Shown: positions 11,066 through 23,300 of the stretch, one piece after another
How the letters are laid out: every line of letters begins with the position of its first letter
How positions within the stretch are numbered: the stretch's first letter is position 1
Origin: Paralichthys olivaceus
Lineage: Eukaryota > Chordata > Actinopteri > Pleuronectiformes > Paralichthyidae
Length of the DNA: 64,000 bases
NCBI RefSeq assembly: GCF_024713975.1
Contig: NC_091113.1
Coordinates: forward strand, 11,234,501-11,298,500
Direction of reading: 5' to 3'
Translations under genes and position numbers: made by a program
The notes under the pieces: model-generated
Told to the model about the DNA's origin: nothing
What the model saw: only the letters and a program-made list of their open reading frames with translations
The model's database searches: none

Positions 11066-11098
11066 TGTGTGTGTGTGTGTGTTTGCGTGTTTGTGAGT
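11066..11098. repeat. (GT)n imperfect microsatellite
   Basis: Short GT run with interruptions. Confidence 0.8.
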
Positions 11099-11169
11099 GT
11101 GAATGCAGTCCACAAAGTGCACATGGGCCTGATTCCAGTTTTCCAATTGTCCACTTGTTACGAACGCAG

Positions 11170-11565
11170 ACTGTATATAAAGATGTACGATGCATCTCCA
11201 CTTCCTCTCACTATCCAGATATGAAGCCAAAATATCCAAGATACGAGCGCCGCCATCTTGTGCATGTGGAGCCTGAGCAGTAGCGACCCACCGATAAGTC
11301 AGCAGTCGTGAGTCAGTCTCACCCCATTTTTATGGCATCGAATAAATAATTAAAACCAAACTTTCTAGAAAAAGATAATACCTGAACATACATTATTGTG
11401 ATTTAAAGTAAATACTTTGACCTTTTAATTTGGATCATATCTCATCCACTAACATGGATGAGGCAGAATGTATGTACCGTACTGTAGCCAGCTACCAGGC
11501 AGCGATCGAGACGCTGTGTATTTCACTCTGGGGGATGTGTCTTGTTGTCCATCTTTATTTACAAT
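11170..11565 (+). mobile_element. MITE-like element, copy 1 (most complete)
   Basis: It begins with ACTGTATATAAAGATG and ends with CATCTTTATTTACAAT, an imperfect 16-bp terminal inverted repeat. Internal landmarks are 'ATCCAGATATGAAGCCAAAA', 'GCGCCGCCATCTTG' and 'CCAGGCAGCGATCGAGA'. The same landmarks recur in at least four other partial copies in this window. No transposase frame is present, so it would be non-autonomous. Confidence 0.6.
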
Positions 11566-13148
11566 TGTGACCAAGTACCTGAAAAAATACATTCAAACGT
11601 TTTCTCTCCAGTTCTGCCTTTTTTTGGTGAAATTCGTCTGTTTCTTCCTCCATTAAATGTCAGCGTTGCCAAATATCCAAATATTGGGCAAACCAAGTCG
11701 TGCTGATCTTTTACCCTTTTATTATATGACTAATTAGAAAATGATTAGCTCGTGTTCAATTAAAGCTCTGATAAAAGTTTACTTAGACTTTGAGAGGGAT
11801 CCAAGCTTTCCTTCAGCCTGGGTGTGACTGATTCTGCTTCAGTACACGAAGTTCAGTTGACATAATCAGCAGGATCTTCGTCTATTGATAGGGGATAAAA
11901 GATTTTATTTCTTTATTGAAAATTCCTTTTCTCTGTGCTCAGCGCCACCTGGAGTCATATCTTGTTTATATATTAACAATCAATTTCCCACTCAGGTGTT
12001 TTCACGTCTGGAAAACGTGAATCGCTATTGCCTTTTGCTTTAGTTTAACAAACCCTATACTTTCTGGAATGAAGAAATTGATTAAAAGATAATAGATTCA
12101 GATTCATTTTTATTACATAAATTCTGTATCTGGTGTTTTATTTAATATTCATATTGTATATTATGCAGCGTTAGACTTCTGCTGTAGTCCCTGGCAATGA
12201 CAAGTAGCTCCTTGTTCTGCATGATTTAATGCATAATGTATACTCACACAGAGACTAGTGGGATTCAACACACTCTCCACACATGGCCTGATGATATGAA
12301 ATAGAGTAGAGACACCCGCTGTAGCTAAGGAAAGTCTCCAGTAATAAACAAATTAATTATGTTTATCCTGAACCGGATATTTTATTGCTGCCCCCCCTCC
12401 TACTGCATGCACATCAGTCAAGGACGGCATGAACAGCACGTTGCTGTTTTATGGTGTTGTTTACACAGCTGACCCATCCATGTATGTATGAACCCAGCTG
12501 TGATCTGCTTGTAGGGAAACGTGACTTCACCATCAATTATATTTAGTGGAAGATTTGGTGGAAATTATTCTTTTTCAGTCATGTGAAATATCAAACAGGC
12601 AGCCTTGTTGTAAAAGTATTGAAGACAAACTGTGGCTAATTTGACAGTTTTAAAATATTACCTCTTTATACAAAGACAGAATTATGTTACAGTATTTATT
12701 TTCTCCAGTATTAATGCATCTTGTGTTTGGTAAACCTGCTTAACAGTATTATTATTATTAATGGTATTATTAATACCACTTCTTCTAAAAAAATGAATAA
12801 TAATAAATACTTCTTTCATGGCACCTTTGTAATAACCCAAGAACATCTACATCACATCTACATCTAACCCAAGGTTATCTACATCATTATATATAAGTAG
12901 ATGAATAGGCGAAGAAACTTAACAATACTCAAATGTAAACACAGCCATCACCTAAACACACACAACATTAACCTTCATGTGTCGTTCTCTTTCCAAAAAA
13001 TATTTACTCTTTTTAAATTCTCTCTGCAGATGCATATCTGATGATTCTTTCAGTCTTTTCACTTCATATATTCATTCAGAGTGGAATATCAGTAGTTGGG
13101 TGCATGGAATTTAAGACATTCAGCTGTTCATTTTAGCGTGTCATCTTA

Positions 13149-13252
<104 letters not shown>

Positions 13253-13407
13253 GCCCCACAGCATCTGTGTCCATTGGTTTGCAACATATACCTGTTTGTG
13301 AAGATTGGATGTTCTGGGCTATCACAGCCTCTCCACACTCCACAGACTTCCATTAAAGGAAAAGCCAAATTCAATTATTGTGCCTGAGTGTGCAGAAGAA
13401 ACTACAT

Positions 13408-13412
<5 letters not shown>

Positions 13413-13441
<29 letters not shown>
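13413..13441. repeat. (AC)n microsatellite
   Basis: About 14 AC units, 160 bp to the right of the longer CA tract. Confidence 0.9.
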
Positions 13442-13443
<2 letters not shown>

Positions 13444-14694
13444 GGCAACAGTTAACACTCTTTGCAGACACTTTTATTGTCTCTGGCAACACACAACTTT
13501 GAACTCAATTCCAATTAGTCTTCAGGCACCTGCTACCCTTTTCTCAAACTTTTCTCAGTTCCTGAGCCACTGGCTTTACAAAGCAGAACACATATATATT
13601 TATTTGTTTGCTCATCCCTTATATGAAAGTCTTTTTGTCCTCCAATGTATCTTTCTTCACCCTTTAGACAGATAGTTCTGACGTGACATCTTCGTGACCG
13701 AGCTTCTTTAGCCGCAGAGGAAAGTGTGTGAAAATCCGACCCACCACTGCCTTATCACTTCCACACAGTGCATCATCCATTCCTATCAGACCGGCACGGG
13801 TGTATACTCTGTCAATAAGCAGCCAGTCCACTTCAGCTCACTCACATGTTTGGCATGGGCCTCACGTTCTCCAGAGACATGAGCATGTGTGTGTTCAGGA
13901 AAACATGGCGTACAGTGTGATCGATGTTGACTTCCGGCGGCCTGATTGTGGAAGGTCTCAGCACAGTCTGCTGGACAGCGTGGCAGGATTTTAATCCAAG
14001 AATGAATGAACCATGACCCTCACTGTGAGGTGATGATGACTCCTCCTGCCTTGACCTGACAAAGACCACTCAGTTTGACAGATTGAATCTCTAACTGATC
14101 GAGTGGAGGTTGTCTCAGCTTCAATCAGTGGATTTTGAAGCGTCAGTGTGAACTCACTCGTCCGACTGACTCAAAGTGTCTTGCAATGAATCATAATAAG
14201 ATCTGAGCCTCAACTTCGTGCATGTCTGTGTGCATTATCGGTCATTATCATTTACTTTAAAATTAAACTATCAGCATCATTAGAAATATAGCTTTATCTC
14301 ATGCAGAGAGAAAATCCTTGTCAGCAGAAACACCATCCAAAACATTCTGTTTGATAAGGACATATTGAACATTATAAAACAATTAAATAATTATTATAAA
14401 AGAACTGATAAACTGCAGTCATGTGATTATCAAGGTAAATAGACACGTTGATTGTCTCCTGACTATTATTGGCCGCCATAATCAACAGATTTTTTTCATT
14501 AATACTTAACAAGTTATATAATCGATTCACTGGAAATTCTTAAAGATAAAGGAAATTAAATCCATCCCACTTTTGCTTAAGTCATTTAGATTTATGTTGA
14601 TGTCCTTAGGAAGACATTACTCATTTAAACATTATCATATGATATGAGCTTATTCAGTCACTGTTTAAAGACACACCATTGTGATAAATAATTT

Positions 14695-14895
14695 CCATTT
14701 GCTTTTTGCTGTGGATCCGGATCAGGGGTTTTTCACCTTCTTTAACATTGTGAGATAGGCCGTCTTGTTGATTTCTCAGAGAATAATTCATGGATTTTGA
14801 TGATAAAAATCTGGTTTAGGGGACTAGTTTCCAAATAAAAATCCAGACTAGTGGATTTATATGTGGTTTTATAAGGGCACTGTTGGAGGTATGCA
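14695..14895. repeat. Interspersed repeat copy
   Basis: Contains 'GATCCGGATCAGGGGTTTTT', 'AACATTGTGAGATAGG', 'GAGAATAATTCATGG' and a closing 'GTTGGAGGTATGC'. It is the same teleost family as the copy in abi3 intron 2, in the other orientation. Confidence 0.6.
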
Positions 14896-15769
14896 CTTTA
14901 TTTTAGTTTTTTGAGTGTATTCTGGTCTTTTCATGTATTATATATTTGTATATTCTAGCACAAAACTCATATAGATTTTGTTACAATGTCTAAATATTCA
15001 TATATTAATATAAAAAAGTAACAAGTTTCATTTCTACATAGCGTAATATTACAGAGACACGAATTGGGTATTTTGCTTGAAAGGAGTTACAGAAAATATC
15101 AAGAGGAAAGAAACCAGGCACATAAAATCTGTGGACTCACCGTGGCTTCGTTTATAATTCTTGTTCAAAGTGTAACTGAGTCAAGTTATTTTAGTCCAGT
15201 TAGGGTCAAGGATCAGGTGAATAATCACCTGGTTGGCAGTAAAACAGAAAACCGCTGAGGGATTTTAACAGTAGGTTGTGAAACATAAAAAAGATCATAA
15301 GGTAAATGTGACTGGAAGCCAATTAAGTTGTGAAGAGCCCTATTTTGTTTGTGCTGAACCAGTGACATTGGATAGTCTCTGAATGAATGTAGTGTTTGTA
15401 TGAGCGCACCTATAGAATGAATCAGGTCACATGGTTCATGGAGTGTTTAGGAGGATAAATGCAAAGTAGAGGTGAATGTATCTGCCATGTTAAAATAGAA
15501 TAACAGTGTGTGATAACTTCTTCATATTCCTGGACTGATGTTAAAACACATAAAGCTGCTGTAATCAGTATTTTATGTTAACATTGGCTCAAATGACTGT
15601 GTAATGTGAAAGCTGCTGCTTGTGATGAGGATCCCAGGGAGAATAAGATTTGTACTTCCCCTCAGCTTTTTTCTTTCTTTCTTTTCCTCTGATTTCCCTC
15701 GAAGGCTGGTCAGAGCCAGTTCTAGAGATTAGCTCTCAGTAGAGTTCATACTTCCGGCCCAGTCCAAAA

Positions 15770-15995
15770 CATGACTGTATTTTCCCATCAACATGCATGA
15801 ATTATTCTGTGGGACAACTGTGAAAATGAAAAAACACACACACCCTACCTGACAATGTTAGAGAAAGTGAATAAATAAATCCTAGATCCACCCCCCTGGT
15901 TTTGGACATTTAATGGAAATTTTCCCTGACTCACATCCCATCCTTTGGCCAAGTTGTGTCGAAATCTGTTCCATAATCTTTTGTGTAATCTTGTG
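15770..15995. repeat. Interspersed repeat copy, degraded
   Basis: 'CATCAACATGCATGAATTATT', 'CTAGATCCACCCCCCTGG' and 'CCATAATCTTTTGTGTAATC' match the phrases of the repeat at 9170-9640. Confidence 0.45.
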
Positions 15996-16759
15996 TCCAA
16001 TCAAACTAATTAAACAACAACGCTAATGGCTGATGTGAGCTCCTGCAACTGTTCACCCATGGGTTCACCACACTGACACAAGGATCACAATGTGTCAGAT
16101 TCTTTCTGTTGCCCCTAAATGCCCCCTGAACACACTTGATGTAAACTCTTCATGTGGCAATCTACTTTGTCTATATACCACGTATAGTATAGGATATAAC
16201 CTTTCCTATTAAATCTGCACTTCATGTTCTGTTTACCATGTTCTCATTTGACCTTTAGGGATTCTTGGGATAAAACAGAGAGAGCAACTCCGTAAACTTA
16301 ACTAATTTACTGGGCAAGGAATAGAGAGAGAAAAATGCACATGTGATTCTTGTTCCCTCACATTAAGAATCCCCCCAACCCCCCACCATCCATTTACTTC
16401 AAAGAATACAAACAGCAGCAAATAGGAACAACAACAGATGAGTGGAGACAGCTTCCACTGTTTGACAGCCTTTAATCTCCTCATTCTTCTTCTCTCTTGT
16501 TTTTTTCACAGAGGTTTGACTAACAGGATTCTTGTGGGATCTAGAAAAGTAAACAAGAAAATGCATATTTTGATTTTGTGATTGTTTGCTGCATCGGAAA
16601 TGTTGTCTTTCCTCTGATTAGGGCGAAGTGGCTGTGCTGCATAAAGCAGAAATTCTGCATAAAAGGCGATCAAGCCCCCTTTCACTGTTTTGTGCTCCCA
16701 TCTCACTTTTCCAGCTAATCTCTTGCAGCCTTTTCAGCCCCCAGTCTTAAGTCCTGTCA

Positions 16760-17322
16760 ACCCTTCCTATTTTATTCCCCCTGTCCCCTCTCTCTTTCAT
16801 TTCCCCTCTCTTTATAACTCCCCCTCCCTCTGTTGTTTCCAAGCTTAAGGAGGGAACTGAGAGCAAAGTATGTGGAGTCCCTCCCCAGACACTCACCCAC
16901 GGAGCTGCATGGTTACAGATGAGCCACCACTCTACGGGCAGGCAAGCAAGCGGACTGAACTGCAGTGTCTTATCTTATCTCTCATCTTCAACAGCAACTT
17001 AGATTCAATCAAGGATACTGGAGCAATCTCAATCCTGACAGGCTGGTGGACAGGCGGAGGAGGGGATGAATATGCCCAGTGCTGTAAAGTGGTGAGAGGG
17101 AAGGCTGCAGAGAAGTGTGGGCTGGGTTAAACTGGTACTTAAAAGAAGCTCGCTTTGGCTTCTGTGCATTTCACCAGCAGCCAGGCTGGGAGGCAGATCA
17201 GGGAGCAGTGAAGGAGTAGATGATATAACCGCTCCCGGGGAAAGGCAGCGTGCTCTCACCTCATTGAAGCAAACGTATTTTAGCCCTAACTCTTCCACAT
17301 TAAGTTCTCTTGGCTACCAGCC
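16760..17322 (+). promoter_or_regulatory. Candidate ace promoter and 5' UTR
   Basis: A C/T-rich tract (about 16740-16840) contains TTTATAAC near 16811, and GATATAACC occurs near 17223. Either could position a start site. If transcription began at the first, upstream ATGs at 16870 and 17117 would open short frames before the true start, so the second is mildly preferred. Not decidable from sequence. Confidence 0.25.
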
Positions 17323-20300
17323 ATGGGCACTGGTGTGGACAGGTTTCTGTGGTCTGTGCTGCTGCTTCTGCCAGCCGTCGGACTCTGTGTGGCTCTGCCA
17401 GAGAGCTGGCTGCCAGGGGAATATGCAAACACCACAGCTGATGCATTGAGGTTCCTCAGTGACTACAACACCACTGCAGAGGAGGTGTTATTCCTCAGCG
17501 TCTCCGCCAGCTGGAACTACAACACCAACATTACAGACCACAACTCCATGCTTCAGGTAGGACCTCTCCTGGAGTCTTGAAGTTAGAGGGTGACGCCTTA
17601 GCAGAACCTTCCTCTTATGCTGGGAAGAACTGGGCCCTTTTAGATCTGTTCTTGGCCGTGCCGACACCTTGTCACAACTAATACATGCATGGTCAAAGGT
17701 TTCTGTGGAGCCTAGCCCTGTCTGATTTGGAAATCACCCCTATTCATCTTTCTCCAGAATTACATGCTCAGCTTCCTCCCAGGACAGCCAACTCAGCTTG
17801 TCTGTCACAGAAAATATAAAAAGATTTGAACGCCTGTGGCGAGAACGTCTTCAAGCTTTGAATACATTTCCATGGGGGGCTTGTGTGCTATTATGTTTAT
17901 TCATTCGTTTAAATGTCTGTTTATATTGTCTACCTAATACAGTGTCTGAGTAATAGTCTGTGGTCCAATGTGATAAAAACTGAAATTGATAAAATGCCTC
18001 TTGTGTTACAGTAATTTCAAAGTTCAACTTAGATTAAAAGCAAATTTCAGCCGCAGCTCACTATGTGGCTGAGCAATAAAAACAGGGGAGAGCAGATACC
18101 GGCATGAAGCAGGAGCAAAGTAGTACCAAGTAGGAATCAGGTTCAGACTCAGAATTCAAACACACTCACATCCACAGTGGCATGTTTTTCCTCTTTGAGA
18201 GAAAGTGCTGGTGTGCTTTTTCCTTTAAGTAAATTAATGTATCTTTCTGTTTGTGTATCTTCCCACGTTGAGTGCTAGTGATGATGCACATCTCTAGTGA
18301 GCACACGTCAGACAGGCAGCACCTCCCACCTCCCAGCTCCTGTTCCAGTCATGGGGATTTTTCTTTGCTTGCGTGGAGCTGAGTGGTGCCTCAAGTCTAC
18401 AGCTAATTAGCCTAAAGACAAATACATTTATTTAACTTGTGTCTTACTATAGTAAACAGACAGATGGTAAAACAGACACCATCTAAATGTATATTTGTTG
18501 AAGCTTTCTTTCCATTAGAGTTAAACAAGATGACATGAAAGCAAATTGACCAAAACCTCAAAATTGACCATGGCACTGCCTTAAACGGCATCATTTTATT
18601 GTAGGCATAATTTTGATTGTAGGCTCCTCATCTAATAACTTATCATTCTACCTCTGTTGAGTATTTAAGAATTGTGTGAGTGTGGGGGTATTAAAATAAA
18701 TTATCAAGAGTTGTGGTACCATATTTAAGTTTTGGTTAAAACATTTTTTATAAATACTTATGAGAAGATGTCCCTGGTGGACAGTACAAGCGCACTCAGT
18801 CTACACACACTGCTCCCTTTTATGTGCTTGGACAGCTGTCACAGCAGGACTCCTTTGCGCTGGGATCTGGTCAGCTAATCGACTGAACAGGTGTAACCAC
18901 ACCAGTGTCAGCAGGGTCAGGCTGCAGAATGTGTTCCGCTTTCCAGCGTGCATCTGGGACGTAGAGAAAAAAGATGAGGAGGCTTGTAGTCGTCATGTAT
19001 GAGCAAGTTTTTTTTCTTTTTCTTGTCTTTTCAAAGATGAGATCAAAGTGATTTAAAGCAATGAGCTACATCTAATCCGACAGCCAGGGAGGAGGGTTGG
19101 TGGTGTCGGGGTAGTTCAGCTGCACAGACACAATTTAAAACGTTGGCGTTTCACTAAATCCGTCACATAGAAATGATTCAAATAAACCGCTGTAGGATTG
19201 AAATTATTTAAATGAAGATACTCCACACGTGCACAAAGTAAACATGAAACTGCACACACATACACACAGGTTTGCATTGATTTCCACTCATTGTGGACAG
19301 CCTAATCAAACCCTTATCCCTCACCATGTCTAACCTCTAACCTCTAACCTAACCACATTTCACATCTTAACACTAACCTGAAACAGGAGCTCAGAAACAA
19401 AGTTTTCATTACGACCAGACTTTGGTCCCCATGAGGTTTACTGGTCCTTGGTTGGTGCTTGTGCTAGAAAAGGTCATTGGAAGGTAACAAAAATGATTAG
19501 GCTACGCACATGCATGCACGCACTCCGGCCTCATCCGCCCATGCAGAGGTGAGGTTGTGGAGGATCAAACAGTTCACAGGTTTCTAATCATGCTGAATAT
19601 GAAAGTGAATATCAGCGAGTGACATCCTTTGAACCCTAGAATTAAATACCAGCCGCCTCCACCTGTCACAATCACACCTGAGGCTCAGTCATTAATTTCA
19701 CTGCGTAGTGACAGCTTTTTTATGTCACTTGAATATGAAGTTTCAGAGCTGTTGCAGTGAGGTGAGTTCAGGAGAAAGGATTCAAATACTTTGGATATGT
19801 TTCAACCAAACTCTTAACTTGAATGAACTTAACTGGAAAGACCAGTTTGCACACACAGGTTGTTTTTAAAAGAGTGAATGAGTAAGAAGAATTTTACATT
19901 GCAGCTTGTGTAACAGAATCACCTTGAGTGAAAGAAGCTGAGGAAAAAGGTGCCTTATCTTTATTATTTACAGAGAACAGGATGAACTCATTGTCACCCG
20001 TTTTCCCTCCTGCAGCCTGTTATTTCAGTGACGGCTGGACGGCAGAATGAAAACAGAACTGAAGCTTCGGCTCGGTCAGGTTAGGTCAGGTCAGGTCAGA
20101 ACAACTGCAAATCTGTTTCTTCATTTTTTAAAATTTCTTTACAGTTTGATTAAACTCGTAGTATAGAATTGCAATATTTTTTCTTCTTCTGGGAAATAAA
20201 ACTGTGTATGTTGTGTTGTGCTGCTACAATTCAGCAGCAGTTCATCATTACAATGTTCAGCAGATACAATCCATGAAGCACCCCATAGCAGCCTTGACTA

Positions 20301-23300
20301 TGTCCAGCACTGACATTATATATTGAAAATGCACATATGTTGTAGATTGCCATAAAGAAAAGGTTATTTTGCTTCCCTGTCCTTGCTCCTTGCTCCAGCT
20401 GTTCTAATACATCAATCCCAGAGGAACGATGTATGAGAACAGCTGTTAACAATCACAAATGAAGACATGTTGACGGAGTTGAATACCAAGGCTGAGAGTG
20501 TGAGGCTCTACAAGGATGTTTTCTTCATTTGTGAGAACAGCAAACCAGAAAAAAAACCTATTATTGAATGATGGTGTGAGATAGAGTCAGAACTTTACCA
20601 AAGTTCAACAAGAGCCTGCACGTCTGTGTCAGTTTTCATGGTCGTCCATCCAGCAGTTGTTGAGACATTTCAAGTGTCCAGCTGCCGGTGGCATCATTAA
20701 AGGAAAAGTCAGGGAACAGCCAATATCTCTCTCAACTCGGGAGACCATGAATGTCAGCAGGAAATTTGTTCCAGTCAATTTCAATAGGTGAAAACCAGAG
20801 CACTGGATGGAAAGTCAGAGAATATCTTAAGTCATTCAGATTCATACTCCGAGCACAACGGATCGCCATCCCAAATTGAATAGCAATTAATTGAATGGTT
20901 GTCAAAGATTTCAGTAAAAACCTGAAATTTCAACCATGTGCTGGAACTGGACAAAAAAATCTGGGTGTCGTCAATATCATTTAAGGACATACTCTGAGGA
21001 ACATGAAAATCTGTACAAAGTTTCATGGTCACATATCCATTGCTTGTCAACATATGTGTATACTCTCATTTCTGGCCACCATCTTCTCTTTACAGCAACA
21101 TTGCAAATATACAGGAAACATGTACGGGCTTTGGCAGAATTGGAGAGATCCGACACATCACTGTCATTCACCTCCTTCTCCTCTCCTCTTTAGGTAAATG
21201 CATCACTTGATGAGCAGGCGTTCTCTGAAGCCTGGGGGATGAAGGCCAAGGACGTCTTCACTGAAGATGTCCTAAACTCGCTCCCCAAAACAGACAGGAA
21301 GCTAATGGCAAATATCAAGTTACTTGGTGCTGCCAACCTGCCAGTGGAAGAGAGAAAGAGGGTTTGTTTATTATCATCTGATGGGAAAATTTGCTTTGAG
21401 ATATTTTGAACATGAAAGAATCTCCTCACGTCTCTTGTTCTTGTCCGCAGTATAACACTATTCTCAGTACCATGGACAATATTTACTCAACAGCCAAGGT
21501 TAAAGTGGAGCCAAACATAAGCTGGAGCCTGGAACCTCGTGAGTATGCGCAGAACATAAAAAACTCAGTCTGAGGCTGCACATGGACACATTTTATGATA
21601 CAGCCCTCAAAATGGTCTTTGAAAGAAACAGGAACTAAGAATGGAATATGCGAGGAGGGGGAAGTCTAGGAACAAAAACAGTTGAGTGGTTGAGGTGTTA
21701 TTTGCCCTTGCAAAAATAAATAAAAGATTTTCAGACATGCACCATGAACAATGGCTGTATGCTTTGTCGGGAACAGCTCCCAGAAATAATTGTGAGATAT
21801 GCTCACCACAATACGACGAGTGGAGCAAAAAGTGGTAAAAGAAAAGGTTAGAAACATAAATACACTCATCAAGGTGCAGTCCCCATGATAGCAGTTGGTT
21901 ATAATCCTAGGGTTACTCAAAGTATCAGGCACACCCTCTCAAAATAACAAACAGAATGTCAGCATTCTCCGTTTCCACCATTTCAACTATCTAATGTGCT
22001 CTCCAGCTTCACCTTTTTCCTTTTCCTGGCACTTAAAAGTCAAATGTTGTTTTACACGATGCTCGGAGTATCACAGAGTTGTCTTAGCGACTCTCTTGGA
22101 TAAATGTTTCCGTTCTGGCCTTTTCCTGCTGATAGAGCGTGGAGCAAGAAGTCATCTAAACACAGATGCATCTCACTTTTTTTGGGAGGAACTTGATATT
22201 TTTCAATTCTCTTAATGACTCCCTCACTCGTGTACGTGTTGAATTTTTTAAAATCTTTTTTCAGATCTCACAGACATCATGGCAAACTCCAGGAGCTACA
22301 AGAAACTGCTGTATGCGTGGGAGGGCTGGCACAATGCAGCAGGTGTACCTCTGAAAGAGCACTACCCCAGGTTTGTGGAGCTCAGCAACAAAGCCGCTGT
22401 AGCTGATGGTAAGAACTTCCCTTTCACTTTTGCAACTGAAAGTACATGGCTAAAGAAAAACAAAAATATCACAAACATTTTGTTCTGTTCAGGGTTTGAG
22501 GACACTGGAGATGACTGGCGGTCTTGGTATGAGACTGTTAACTTTGAAGAGGATTTAGAGAAACTCTACAGAACCATTGAGCCCCTCTACCAGAACCTGC
22601 ATGCCTTTGTGCGCCGCCAGCTCTACAACCAGTACGGCCCCAAGTACATCAACCTTAAAGGACCCATCCCTGCCCACCTGCTAGGTAGAGCACATCATAT
22701 GTTGCTAACATACACTATCTCTGATAAGAGTCGTGATGATATACTTCTTTACAAAAGTAATTGGATAAAATTATTAATGGTCGTCAGAAAAGAGGGGTCC
22801 ATGTTTTTCATCTTGCTAAAGGGAATGTGGTCTGTTTTACTGTTTGTTTTAGTTTTTTAGGGGTGGGAGGTGGGATTGGGGGCAGATTTACATTTGATAT
22901 CACCTTCTCTGTAAAATCTTAGTCACATCAAACTGGTTGCATGGGTCAAAAAGGTTATTTAACAGAATTTAACTATTATTTATTTAAATTAAGTGTTAAT
23001 GCCATAAATATACAATTTAATTTTTTTTTAATGTAATTTATTTATTTATTTATTAAAAAAATATAAAAGTATATAAAAGTAGTCATAAATCTGATCATTA
23101 TTTCTGTTCATTTCTTTATTCTCCTTTATTAGCTGTAACAAAGTTAAATTCATAAATTAACCTATTAAGTAATTTGGAATGGGGTCTGATAACATTTTAT
23201 CAAATATGAATCCAATTCCATATCTGCTTATCTAATCTGAATCCTGTCACAGTATGTTTTCACAGTGTGCTTTCTTCCTCACCCTCAGGAAATATGTGGG

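Noticed and set aside
22279..22860. 193-codon single open frame in ace
   Set aside because: Reads through a 84-bp intron and past the exon 5 donor. The true exons are 22265-22408 and 22493-22684.
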